Shown: one piece after another, positions 53,317-61,131 of the stretch
Layout of the letters: every line of letters begins with the position of its first letter
Numbering within the stretch: position 1 is the stretch's first letter
Assembly (NCBI GenBank): GCA_964463655.1
Contig: CAYXDG010000010.1
Coordinates: forward strand, 1 to 61,717
Reading direction: 5' to 3'
DNA: 61,717 bases
Origin: Halothece sp964463655
GTDB lineage: Bacteria > Cyanobacteriota > Cyanobacteriia > Cyanobacteriales > Rubidibacteraceae
The notes under the pieces: generated by a model
The model's database searches: none
What the model saw: the letters and a program-made list of their open reading frames with translations, nothing else
Told to the model about the DNA's origin: nothing
Translations under genes and position numbers: made by a program

Positions 53317-54801
53317 ATGTTCCTGAAAAGCCTCTTTAAACCCTCCCCAAAAGACGAATGGCAACCCATCATTCAAGCCTTTGCTAAGGTTGTTGGAAAA
53401 GATGGGGTGGTGCGACGCAAAGATGAAATTCTCACTTATGAATGTGATGGCTTGGCTAGTTATCGCCAACGTCCAGCAGTGGTGGTGCTGCCCCGTAGCA
53501 CTGAACAAGTGGCAGAAGTGGTGAAAATCTGCGATCGCGAAAATTTGCCTTGGGTGGCCAGAGGCGCGGGAACAGGGTTATCTGGAGGAGCATTACCTGT
53601 AGAAAATGGGGTTTTGATTGTGACAGCCCGTATGAACCAAATTTTAGCCACTGATCTGGAAAATCAACGGGTGGTCGTTCAACCAGGGGTGATTAATAAT
53701 TGGGTCACACAAGCGGTGAGCGGAAAAGGCTTTTATTACGCCCCTGACCCCTCTAGTCAAATTATCTGCTCGATCGGGGGCAATGTTGCTGAAAATTCTG
53801 GCGGGGTTCACTGTTTGAAATATGGGGTCACGACTAATCATGTCTTAGGGCTAAAAATTGTCACCCCAGACGGCTCAATTTTGGATATTGGAGGAACAAT
53901 CCCAGAAATGCCTGGATACGACCTAACGGGCTTATTTGTGGGGTCTGAGGGAACATTAGGCATCGCCACCGAAATTACCCTCCGCATCCTCAAAGCACCA
54001 GAATCAGTCGCAGTTTTATTAGCAGATTTTGCAACGATTGAAGCCTCTGGAAACGCTGTCGCAGCAATTATCCGCAGTGGGATTATTCCCGCAGGAATGG
54101 AAATTATGGACAACCTGACCATTAACGCCGTAGAAGATGTCGTGGGTTCAGGATATTATCCTCGCGATGCTGGTGCAATTTTATTAGTGGAAATTGACGG
54201 TCTAGAAGTGGAAGTGACGGAGAATATTAAACAAATTGCCAGCCTTTGTTTGGAAAATGGTGCGCGAGACACCACGATCGCCACAGACCCCGAAAAACGA
54301 GCTAAATTATGGAAAGGACGTAAAGCTGCCTTTGCTGCAGCAGGGCATTTAAGCCCTGATTACTTTGTCCAAGATGGGGTCATTCCTCGCACCCAGTTAG
54401 CAGATGTTTTACGGGATATTGAGGCTCTAAGCGAAGAATACGGCTATCGCATTGCGAATGTGTTTCATGCCGGAGATGGCAACTTACATCCCTTAATTTT
54501 ATATGATGAATCAGTGCCTGGGGCGTTAGAAACCGTTGAAGAAATTGGCGGAAAAATCCTAAAACGTTGTGTGGAAGCTGGGGGAAGTATTTCTGGCGAA
54601 CATGGGATTGGGGCCGATAAAAATTGCTATATGAGCGATATGTTTAGTGAGGTTGACCTTGACACGATGAAATATGTTCGCACGGCGTTTAATCCGAAAG
54701 GGTTAGCTAACCCCACCAAGTTATTCCCCACCCCTCGCACTTGCGGGGAAGCAGCCAATGCAAAGAAAACGGCAGCATTGAAAGGGGCGCAATTATACTA
54801 A
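53317..54801 (+). CDS. glcD: Glycolate dehydrogenase FAD subunit (GlcD)
   Basis: A 494-residue flavoprotein. The FAD-binding PCMH domain is marked by VLPRSTEQVAEVVKICD, ARGAGTGLSGGALP and SIGGNVAENSGGVHCLKYG. The FAD-oxidase C-terminal domain has FHAGDGNLHPLILYD and SGEHGIGADK. Cyanobacteria use this enzyme in photorespiratory glycolate oxidation to glyoxylate, usually with a GlcF Fe-S subunit, which is not in this window. The start ATG lies 33 nt after the barrel-protein gene. Other family members oxidise D-lactate, a possible alternative. Confidence 0.92.
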   Translation: MFLKSLFKPSPKDEWQPIIQAFAKVVGKDGVVRRKDEILTYECDGLASYRQRPAVVVLPRSTEQVAEVVKICDRENLPWVARGAGTGLSGGALPVENGVLIVTARMNQILATDLENQRVVVQPGVINNWVTQAVSGKGFYYAPDPSSQIICSIGGNVAENSGGVHCLKYGVTTNHVLGLKIVTPDGSILDIGGTIPEMPGYDLTGLFVGSEGTLGIATEITLRILKAPESVAVLLADFATIEASGNAVAAIIRSGIIPAGMEIMDNLTINAVEDVVGSGYYPRDAGAILLVEIDGLEVEVTENIKQIASLCLENGARDTTIATDPEKRAKLWKGRKAAFAAAGHLSPDYFVQDGVIPRTQLADVLRDIEALSEEYGYRIANVFHAGDGNLHPLILYDESVPGALETVEEIGGKILKRCVEAGGSISGEHGIGADKNCYMSDMFSEVDLDTMKYVRTAFNPKGLANPTKLFPTPRTCGEAANAKKTAALKGAQLY

Positions 54802-54974
54802 ATTCTTGGTTGATTGTTCTTGGGGCTATAAACAGAAAAATAAAACTTAAACATTACTTAACTAAGTTAGTCAAAATCTAGGATACAACAGGAAGGTGGC
54901 TAAATTAAACTAATCGATAACCCAGATCGCTTAATAAGTGGTCACTATTTGGCGGTGAGTTACATCGTTTCGGC

Positions 54975-55019
54975 TCTGTGGACTAGATAACGCCGACGTG
55001 ACTAGGAGAAGCAGGAAGT
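54975..55019 (+). mobile_element. Solo IS200/IS605-type right-end (omegaRNA-like) sequence
   Basis: On the + strand TCTGTGGACTAGATA is identical to the first 15 nt after the tnpB stop at the end of this window (there on the - strand). GCCG, CTAGGA and an identical AAGCAGGAAGT follow in the same order. This copy is 45 nt where the other is 61 nt, lacking internal bases between CTAGGA and AAGCAGG. It stands without any recognisable tnpB or tnpA. I interpret it as the scar or miniature derivative of a related element. The left end is not identified. Confidence 0.6.
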
Positions 55020-55098
55020 GGACATCAAGTATAGTAAGTTTCTCAAAAACCTGTCTAGATTTGTATAAGTTCCTCAGAACGGAAATTAGACAATTGTC

Positions 55099-55124
55099 TA
55101 GAGACGTTCCATGTAACGTCTCTA
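55099..55124. repeat. 10-bp inverted repeat TAGAGACGTT / AACGTCTCTA
   Basis: Perfect 10-bp arms with a 6-nt loop lie 14 nt beyond the hisA stop. This TAGAGACGTT...AACGTCTCTA pair recurs in many cyanobacterial genomes as a dispersed palindromic repeat. Here it could also act as a terminator for hisA. Confidence 0.7.
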
Positions 55125-55137
55125 CAATGTCAATTCT

Positions 55138-55911
55138 TTAGGCAAACGTGGAAAAATCATTCCCCAAGGGAACATCCTGTAACCGTCCATTCCCAACGGC
55201 TTGGATGGCTTCTTTGAGATCAATTTTATTGGCATAAAGCGATCGCCCTAAAATTGCTCCTGTTACCCCGATCGATTCCAAAGCAAGTAAACTCAGTAAG
55301 TCGGTGATGGAACTAATTCCTCCTGATGCAATGATAGGAAGAGAAACGTTTTCAGCTATGTCTCGCAATGCTTCTTTATTCGGTCCTGTGAGGGTTCCAT
55401 CGCGATGGATATCTGTGTAGATAATGGCTGCTGCGCCTTGATTTGCCATTTGTTGCGCCAAGTCTTTCGCCATCACTTCCGAAGTTTCTAACCAGCCTCG
55501 CGTTGCAACTTTTCCGTTACGAGCATCAATACCAATGGTGATTTGTTCTGGAAAGGCTTGACAGAGATCAGCAACCAGTTGCGGTTGTTCCACTGCGATC
55601 GTGCCAACAATGACATTGCTCACCCCAAGAGCAAGCAATTCAGTAATACTGGAGCGATCGCGCAATCCACCCCCTACTTGCACAGGAATGGAAACGGTTT
55701 CAATGATCTCAGCAATGGTCTTTTGATTGATCGGTTTCCCTGCTTTTGCCCCATCTAAATCTACTAGATGCAGACGAGTCGCTCCTTGTTCCTCCCAATG
55801 CTTTGCCATTTCCACAGCGCGATCGTTGAACACCTCCACTTGATTATAATCACCCTGATAGAGCCGTACACATTTCCCTTCTAAAATATCGATCGCGGGA
55901 ATAATATCCAT
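55138..55911 (-). CDS. hisA: Phosphoribosylformimino-5-aminoimidazole carboxamide ribotide isomerase
   Basis: A 257-residue (beta/alpha)8 enzyme of histidine synthesis. The start is set at ATG 55911 (MDIIPAIDILEGKCVRL), with GGAAG seven bases upstream; an upstream ATG would add unconserved Lys-rich residues and overlap the neighbouring gene. The catalytic Asp is in IPAIDILEG and the second in ITIGIDARNGKV; VGGGLRDRSSI and ASGGISSITDLL are the two phosphate-binding glycine loops. Length is normal. It sits downstream of a glycosyltransferase gene on the same strand, without other his genes. Confidence 0.96.
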   Translation of the reverse strand: MDIIPAIDILEGKCVRLYQGDYNQVEVFNDRAVEMAKHWEEQGATRLHLVDLDGAKAGKPINQKTIAEIIETVSIPVQVGGGLRDRSSITELLALGVSNVIVGTIAVEQPQLVADLCQAFPEQITIGIDARNGKVATRGWLETSEVMAKDLAQQMANQGAAAIIYTDIHRDGTLTGPNKEALRDIAENVSLPIIASGGISSITDLLSLLALESIGVTGAILGRSLYANKIDLKEAIQAVGNGRLQDVPLGNDFSTFA

Positions 55912-55942
55912 ATCAACTTCCTTTTTTTTCACCCAGATTTTT

Positions 55943-57019
55943 TTATTGTATAATCTCATCAAACCAGTCTAAAAAGCGATCGCGCAACGCTGATAAAGAA
56001 TATTCTGCTTCTGCTTGTTGACGACACTGGGCGCGATCGATCTCCCCAAGACGATCGATGGCTGCTATTAACCCTTCAACACTGTCTGGTTCAACCAAAA
56101 AACCTGTTTTCCCATCACGGATAATCTCTGCAGGACCACCGCGTCGATAGGAGATGACTGGCACACCGCAAGCAAGAGCCTCGATCGCCACATTCCCAAA
56201 AGCCTCCACCCAACGGGGAGTCATCAGCAACCCTTGACACTGACGAATCTCGCGCTGTAACTCCACTGTGGAGAGAAACCCGCCATACTCGATCGCTGCA
56301 TTGGGATATTGAGCTAAAATCTTCTCCCAATAATCCTGATCCTGTAACCAACCAAAAATCTTCAAGGGTATTCCTAACTCATTTACCGCAGCCACTGCGT
56401 CTTCTAAACCCTTTTCAGGGGTAATGCGACCCAACCAAACCAAAGACTCATGGCCTTGAGCGCTGAACTCATACAAGGATAAATCAAGACCGCTACTTAA
56501 GCAACGACAAGCCTCCGCAAAGGGGAAGGTTTCGGCTTGTGTACGGGTATAAACCCCGATCGTTTTGGGATATCTCAGGGCAATTTTTGCCATCATCTCA
56601 TCCAACGCTTCACTCATAGACCCCATACTGATGAAATGGGCAATGGGAGTCTCAAAAAAGGGCGTAAGGTAGAAGGGAAGCCAATCAAAGGCAAAGTTAA
56701 CAATCAAATCATAGTCTGATTGCACTTGATAGGCATACTCGCACATATTGGCTAAAAAAGAGTTAGCAGGAAGATGAATCGGTGCGTCTCTTCCTTCCCC
56801 TTGCGCTGGGGTTTGGAGGTTTCCCGCGATGGGTTGAATGGGAATCTTGTCTAAATGAGAACCCGTCGGCGCAAGAATGTTAACCTGATGGTTCGTCTCC
56901 AGCAAGTCTTGAGCAAGATTTTTAATGGTTAATTCGACACCCCCCCCTTCACCTGTTCCTAAAGCACCCACTGATGTGGAAAGAAAAAGCAGGGATTGGG
57001 TTTGATTAGATTGTGTCAT
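55943..57019 (-). CDS. Glycosyltransferase family 4
   Basis: A 358-residue GT-B enzyme. I start it at ATG 57019 (MTQSNQTQSLLFLSTSVGALG), since the longer frame adds Lys/Gln-rich residues without family likeness. GTGEGGGVELTIKNLAQDL is the acceptor-domain glycine loop, LVWLGRITPEKGLEDAV the linker, and TPRWVEAFGNVAIEALACGVPV contains EX7E, followed by SYRRGGPAEII. It is away from the main polysaccharide locus, so it may act in a lipid or glycan pathway of its own. The downstream hisA is 31 nt away. Confidence 0.88.
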   Translation of the reverse strand: MTQSNQTQSLLFLSTSVGALGTGEGGGVELTIKNLAQDLLETNHQVNILAPTGSHLDKIPIQPIAGNLQTPAQGEGRDAPIHLPANSFLANMCEYAYQVQSDYDLIVNFAFDWLPFYLTPFFETPIAHFISMGSMSEALDEMMAKIALRYPKTIGVYTRTQAETFPFAEACRCLSSGLDLSLYEFSAQGHESLVWLGRITPEKGLEDAVAAVNELGIPLKIFGWLQDQDYWEKILAQYPNAAIEYGGFLSTVELQREIRQCQGLLMTPRWVEAFGNVAIEALACGVPVISYRRGGPAEIIRDGKTGFLVEPDSVEGLIAAIDRLGEIDRAQCRQQAEAEYSLSALRDRFLDWFDEIIQ

Positions 57020-57109
57020 TGGCTTTTTTTGGGAAAACGATTGTTTCTGGTTGAGTTTCAGGTTATTTTTAAGTTGATCTACAAACACTTTATTCTATTG
57101 GTAACTGAT

Positions 57110-57631
57110 ATGAAATTCCAAACTTTATCCCATCGCTTAACCTGCTTCAGTGCTGCTGTAACTCTACCTGCTGGTTTATTCTTTCTCCTTAGCTCCTTAC
57201 GTCCTGTGGAAGCTGCGATCGGGGGGGAATTTCAGGTGTGCGCTGAAGAGCTAGAACAAGCGGGTTTACCGACAGATCAGGTGGCTGCTGCTTGTGCGGA
57301 TGCTTTGCGACCCAAAGATTTATCGTTATGTGTGTTAAGTATGACTCAACAGGTGGGTGTCCCCGCAGAGGAAGCCTTGTTTAACTGCTATCGCGATCGC
57401 CGTCCCCTTGAATTAGCGACTTGTGTTGTTGATATTAACCAATTTTTGATCGCTGATAATCTGAGCTTGATTGTAGAAAACTGTCGTCGCAGTCTCCTTC
57501 CCCTCCGTTATTCAGAATGCGTGGTGGGGTTAACTAATACTATCCGCGAGGCGATCGCACCAATTTCTGCTTTAGATCAGTGTTTAAGTGCAGAAGCCTT
57601 TCCTGAAAGTTTAGCCCCGATCGAGCCGTAA
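57110..57631 (+). CDS. Secreted Cys-repeat protein, unknown function
   Basis: A 173-residue protein. From the ATG at 57110 a signal peptide (LTCFSAAVTLPAGLFFLLSS) leads to a mature part made of about three and a half units of 30-32 residues. Each unit begins with Cys (typically CVV or CVL) and has a second Cys 18-20 residues later, giving eight cysteines in the mature protein. Two are in LATCVVDINQ and IVENCRRSLLPL. Disulphide-stapled helical repeats exported to the periplasm are the likely structure. A start 114 nt upstream would overlap the divergent GT gene and is rejected. No family name is recalled. Confidence 0.7.
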   Translation: MKFQTLSHRLTCFSAAVTLPAGLFFLLSSLRPVEAAIGGEFQVCAEELEQAGLPTDQVAAACADALRPKDLSLCVLSMTQQVGVPAEEALFNCYRDRRPLELATCVVDINQFLIADNLSLIVENCRRSLLPLRYSECVVGLTNTIREAIAPISALDQCLSAEAFPESLAPIEP

Positions 57632-57642
57632 AATGGGTCTGT

Positions 57643-57665
57643 TTCCCCCACTGGGGGAATCTTTA
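57643..57665 (+). terminator. Probable rho-independent terminator of the Cys-repeat gene
   Basis: TTCCCCC-ACT-GGGGGAA forms a perfect 7-bp stem 12 nt after the stop, followed by a T-containing stretch (TCTTT). The stem is strong but the T run is short. Confidence 0.5.
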
Positions 57666-57753
57666 AATCTTCTCTGAACCTGATCGCGCTCAGTGATCAT
57701 TCCTGTGGTAAAGTAACTTTATGTAACAAACAAAGGACAAAACAAGCAAGGGC

Positions 57754-58872
57754 GTGATTAGGAAACATTATTGGCAAACGGCTTTAATCGTCATCACCAG
57801 TCTCCCGATCGTTTTCAGTTCTCCAACCGCATTAAGTTCAGGGTTAGTTGAAAATGAGGGAAAACAAAATATTTACCTCGCGCAAGGAAACCGCCAAGAC
57901 CAGTTGCGGGATTTGCTGCGACAAGGACGAGCAATGGTGGAAGCCAAAGAGTATGAAGCAGCAAGCAAAGTTTATCAGCAAGCGGCTCGTTTAGACTCAG
58001 AAAACCCGAGGATTTTTTCTGGCATTGGTTATCTCGAAGCACAACAAGGGAACTATAATACTGCGGTCTGGGCATATCGGCGGGCGATCGAGCTTGACCC
58101 CAACAATGGAGAATTTTACTACGCTTTAGGGCATACTCTCGCCAAACTAGAAGAATACAGCAGCGCCACAACTGCATACTATCGCGCCACTGAATTGACT
58201 CCTGATAAGCTAGCCGCTTATTTAGGATTAGGCACTGTATTATTGCGTCAGGACGATCGCGCTGGGGCTTTAGTCGTGTATAATAAACTTTTAGAAATTG
58301 AGCCAAATCATCCTGAAGCTAACGCAACGATCGGATCATTACTGGTACAACGAGGAAATTATCCCCGCGCCATTACCTACTTAAACAAAGCCACACAAAT
58401 CGCCCCAGAAAACGCTTCTGCTTGGTTTAATCTCACCACAGCCTATCAACAGCAAGGAAACTTCGCTTTAGCCTTCCAAGCCATCGAAACCTTTTTGAGA
58501 CGCTATCCCCAACACCCTGGCGGTCATTATCGAAAAGGGAAACTCTTACAAGCACAGGGTAACATCGCAGCAGCAGAATCAGCATATAAACAAGCGATCA
58601 CCCTAGACAATCAACCCACAGAAGCCTTAGTCTCTCTAGGAGAAGTGCAACTCAAACAAGAGGAATATGGGGGAGCAGTAACTACTTATCGCCGTCTGAG
58701 AGAATTACTCCCTGATAATCCTGGAGTCTATTATAATTTAGGATTGGCGCTTAAAGGAAAGGACAAAATCAGTGAAGCCAGACAAGCATTTCAAAGCGCT
58801 TACCAACTCTTTAGAGAAGTCCAAAACCAAGAGGGGAAAGATCGATCGCAGATGCAACTCCGCAACTTGTAA
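57754..58872 (+). CDS. Exported TPR-repeat protein
   Basis: A 372-residue protein with an N-terminal hydrophobic signal (TALIVITSLPIVFSSPTALS) and, from about residue 55, roughly nine tetratricopeptide repeats. Typical units are AAKVYQQAARLDSENPRIF-like, NTAVWAYRRAIELDPNNGEF, AITYLNKATQIAPENASAW and AAESAYKQAITLDNQPTEA. TPR solenoids bind partner proteins; this one would act in the periplasm or at the membrane. No catalytic part is visible. Translation begins at a GTG. It ends 1 nt from the convergent sucrose-phosphate synthase gene. Confidence 0.88.
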   Translation: MIRKHYWQTALIVITSLPIVFSSPTALSSGLVENEGKQNIYLAQGNRQDQLRDLLRQGRAMVEAKEYEAASKVYQQAARLDSENPRIFSGIGYLEAQQGNYNTAVWAYRRAIELDPNNGEFYYALGHTLAKLEEYSSATTAYYRATELTPDKLAAYLGLGTVLLRQDDRAGALVVYNKLLEIEPNHPEANATIGSLLVQRGNYPRAITYLNKATQIAPENASAWFNLTTAYQQQGNFALAFQAIETFLRRYPQHPGGHYRKGKLLQAQGNIAAAESAYKQAITLDNQPTEALVSLGEVQLKQEEYGGAVTTYRRLRELLPDNPGVYYNLGLALKGKDKISEARQAFQSAYQLFREVQNQEGKDRSQMQLRNL

Positions 58873-58873
58873 T

Positions 58874-61012
58874 TTAAAGCGCAAAGAAATTGAAATGCTC
58901 GATCGCCTCTAGAATACCAAGGGCATAAGCCTGTTGAGCATAGTAAATGCGATCGGTGTCAGCTAAATGAGACAGTTCTTCATAGTGACGGTTTGCGACC
59001 ACCACCGCTAAAGTATTTCCCCGCATCATATCCTCATCAGCGCCAGACCCCCCAGCCACTAAAATCTGATCGAGAGGCATTCCCCAAAGGTCAGCAACAT
59101 AACGCAACGCTTGACCTTTTGAGGCCCGAAACGGCAAAATGTCCAGATACTGACCAAAGGAGAGGGTAACATTAGCAGCAAGGTCTTCTTGATAGAGCAA
59201 GCTGTTGAGGTCTTCTACAGGCGGAGCAACCTCGCCATGATAAAAATAGCTAATTTTGAATCGGCTTTGTCGCGCTTTAGGTTGTAATTCTAGACCGGGG
59301 ACATCAGCCAGCGCTTGTTTGACTTTCCGAGGACTCCAACGGTGATCGATGTGTTGCCTCCACCATGAATCCTCGGTTAAATCTGGATTGTAATAGATAG
59401 CAGTCCCGCTACTGGTGATTAGGACATCAGGTTCAGGAATTCGATGCTCACTGAGGGCTTTCAGGGCAATATCCAACCGTCGTCCTGTTGCAATACCAAA
59501 CGTGGTCGATTTGCGATTTTTCCGTAGAACTTCCATTAAGCGAGGAAGATCGGCAGGATTGCCTAATAAGTTCTGATCAAGGTCTGTAAACAGCGCTCGT
59601 TCATGATACAGCATCGGTCGTCGCGGAAGGGGAATTCTTTGTCCGACTTCGGTACGGGCGACAACGGGACGAAGGGTTTTTAGATAAGATTGAGCATGAG
59701 CGTCCCAAGAGTAGTATTCACGGACATTTTTTAAGCCATTCTCGGCTAACTTTTGCCATTCCTGGGGGTTTTCCAACAAACCCAACAAAGCAGCGCTGAT
59801 GGTCTCAGGAACAAGGGGATCGATGAGAATCCCATTTTTACAATTCCCGATGATATCCTGCGGGCCCCCATCTTCGGTGGCGACAAGGGGTAGTTTACTC
59901 GCAGCAGCTTCAATGAGAGTGAGTCCAAAGGGTTCAGTTAAAGCAGGGTTGACAAAGACTCCTCCTGAGAGAGAAGCGAGACGATAGATATCAGGAACTT
60001 CCTCTCCTTGGTGGTGTTTGGGATAGGCGACCCGACCATACAGATCATAGTAGTCGATCGCGAGAAGTAAATCTGTGAGTACCTCTTGCGCTCCCTCCTC
60101 CATGCTGCTAATATCGTCCCGATTCCCTGCAATAATCACCAGATTGGCTAATTCTTGCAAGCGCGGTGACTCGCCGTATGCTTCTACTAAAGCTCTAATA
60201 TTTTTACGGGCATCAGCACGGGAGATGGCAAGAATCATGGGTTTATTGGGTTCACGCAGAAAGCGGGCAATCTCTTTGGCAATGGGAGTTTCCCACTCTT
60301 CCCCTTGGGGAGGATAGAATAATTCTAAATCGGTGCCTGGGGGAATTACGCGCAATCGTTCAGGCTGATAGCAGTCGTAGAGTTCGTATTGTTCCTCGAT
60401 TTCTTGATAAGTGCTAGCAATGACACGCTCGGCACAGGTTAAGGTCATTTCCTCTGCTTCAATGCGACGGAGCATATTGTAACGGCGATCGATCTCATCA
60501 GAAGACAACCCACTTGCCAGTAGGCGACGACGCTTGACCCTTCCTAAAGAATGCCCTGTATGCACAAGGGGAATGCCCAGAAATTCTGCAAGGCGACACC
60601 CCACATAACCCGCATCGGCATAGTGAGTGTGAATCAAATTTGGCACTTGCTCGTTTTCCCGAATAAAGGAAAGCATATTATCCACAAAACTGTCTAGATG
60701 ATCCCAAAGCCCTTCTTTGGGAATATAATCTTCTGGATCACCCGCAACCATGCGAACGATCCGCGCCCTTTCCCCAATGTCTTCAAGCGGTTGGCTGTAG
60801 TCTTCATCAACTTTGGGAGCAGAAACAAGACGAGTAAACAAATCGACTTTGCTCACTTCAGGCTGGCGAGTTAAAGCTCTTGCTAGTTCGACCACATATT
60901 TAGTTTGCCCTCCTGTGTCTGCATCTCGTCCTAGTTCAAGGTTTTGACCTCGAATCAAACCATGTACGCTGACTAAGGCAATATAGAGACCTTCCATTTG
61001 CTGAGTTGACAT
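58874..61012 (-). CDS. sps: Sucrose-phosphate synthase with C-terminal HAD-type domain
   Basis: A 712-residue enzyme. The start is ATG 61012 (MSTQQMEGLYIALVSVHGLI), just after a GGAAAG site. The GT4 domain (to about residue 460) carries LGRDADTGGQTKYVVELARA, HTHYADAGYVG, HTGHSLGRVKRRRL and NPALTEPFGLTLIEAAASKLP (EX7E). The second domain is SPP-like, with motif I DLDQNLLGN near 475 and a late GGSGADEDMMRGN near 654. Active SPPs have DxDxT and GDSGND; Thr and the first Asp are changed, so phosphatase activity is doubtful. It makes sucrose-6-phosphate from UDP-glucose and fructose-6-phosphate, for sucrose as compatible solute. Confidence 0.94.
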   Translation of the reverse strand: MSTQQMEGLYIALVSVHGLIRGQNLELGRDADTGGQTKYVVELARALTRQPEVSKVDLFTRLVSAPKVDEDYSQPLEDIGERARIVRMVAGDPEDYIPKEGLWDHLDSFVDNMLSFIRENEQVPNLIHTHYADAGYVGCRLAEFLGIPLVHTGHSLGRVKRRRLLASGLSSDEIDRRYNMLRRIEAEEMTLTCAERVIASTYQEIEEQYELYDCYQPERLRVIPPGTDLELFYPPQGEEWETPIAKEIARFLREPNKPMILAISRADARKNIRALVEAYGESPRLQELANLVIIAGNRDDISSMEEGAQEVLTDLLLAIDYYDLYGRVAYPKHHQGEEVPDIYRLASLSGGVFVNPALTEPFGLTLIEAAASKLPLVATEDGGPQDIIGNCKNGILIDPLVPETISAALLGLLENPQEWQKLAENGLKNVREYYSWDAHAQSYLKTLRPVVARTEVGQRIPLPRRPMLYHERALFTDLDQNLLGNPADLPRLMEVLRKNRKSTTFGIATGRRLDIALKALSEHRIPEPDVLITSSGTAIYYNPDLTEDSWWRQHIDHRWSPRKVKQALADVPGLELQPKARQSRFKISYFYHGEVAPPVEDLNSLLYQEDLAANVTLSFGQYLDILPFRASKGQALRYVADLWGMPLDQILVAGGSGADEDMMRGNTLAVVVANRHYEELSHLADTDRIYYAQQAYALGILEAIEHFNFFAL

Positions 61013-61069
61013 TCTTTCCGTTCTGATAAACTTATACAAAACTGACTAAAAAGGACAATCTTTCTGTTA

Positions 61070-61131
61070 ACTTCCTGCTTCCTACCACGAGGGTTCTTCC
61101 TAGAAGAGACGGCTCTATCTAGTCCACAGAC
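61070..61131 (-). mobile_element. Right end of the tnpB element (omegaRNA 3' region)
   Basis: Immediately after the tnpB stop the minus strand reads TCTGTGGACTAGATAGAGCC, then a GTCTCTTCTAGGAAG stretch and AAGCAGGAAGT. In IS200/IS605 elements the right end overlaps or follows the 3' end of tnpB and also encodes the guide RNA scaffold. The same arrangement is seen here. The exact cleavage site is not determined. Confidence 0.55.

Larger units (their letters stand above)
54802..55137. other. Gene-free region with mobile-element end and palindrome
   Basis: 336 nt between glcD and the convergent hisA hold no credible gene. They contain a solo IS200/IS605 right-end-like sequence (54975-55019) and a TAGAGACGTT inverted repeat (55099-55124). 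The remainder is AT-rich and unremarkable. Confidence 0.6.

Noticed and set aside
55912..55962. Longer N-terminus for hisA
   Set aside because: It overlaps the neighbouring glycosyltransferase end and adds Lys-rich residues ahead of the canonical MDIIPAIDI start.
56996..57109. Longer N-terminus for the Cys-repeat secreted protein
   Set aside because: It overlaps the divergent glycosyltransferase start, and the signal peptide begins correctly at 57110.
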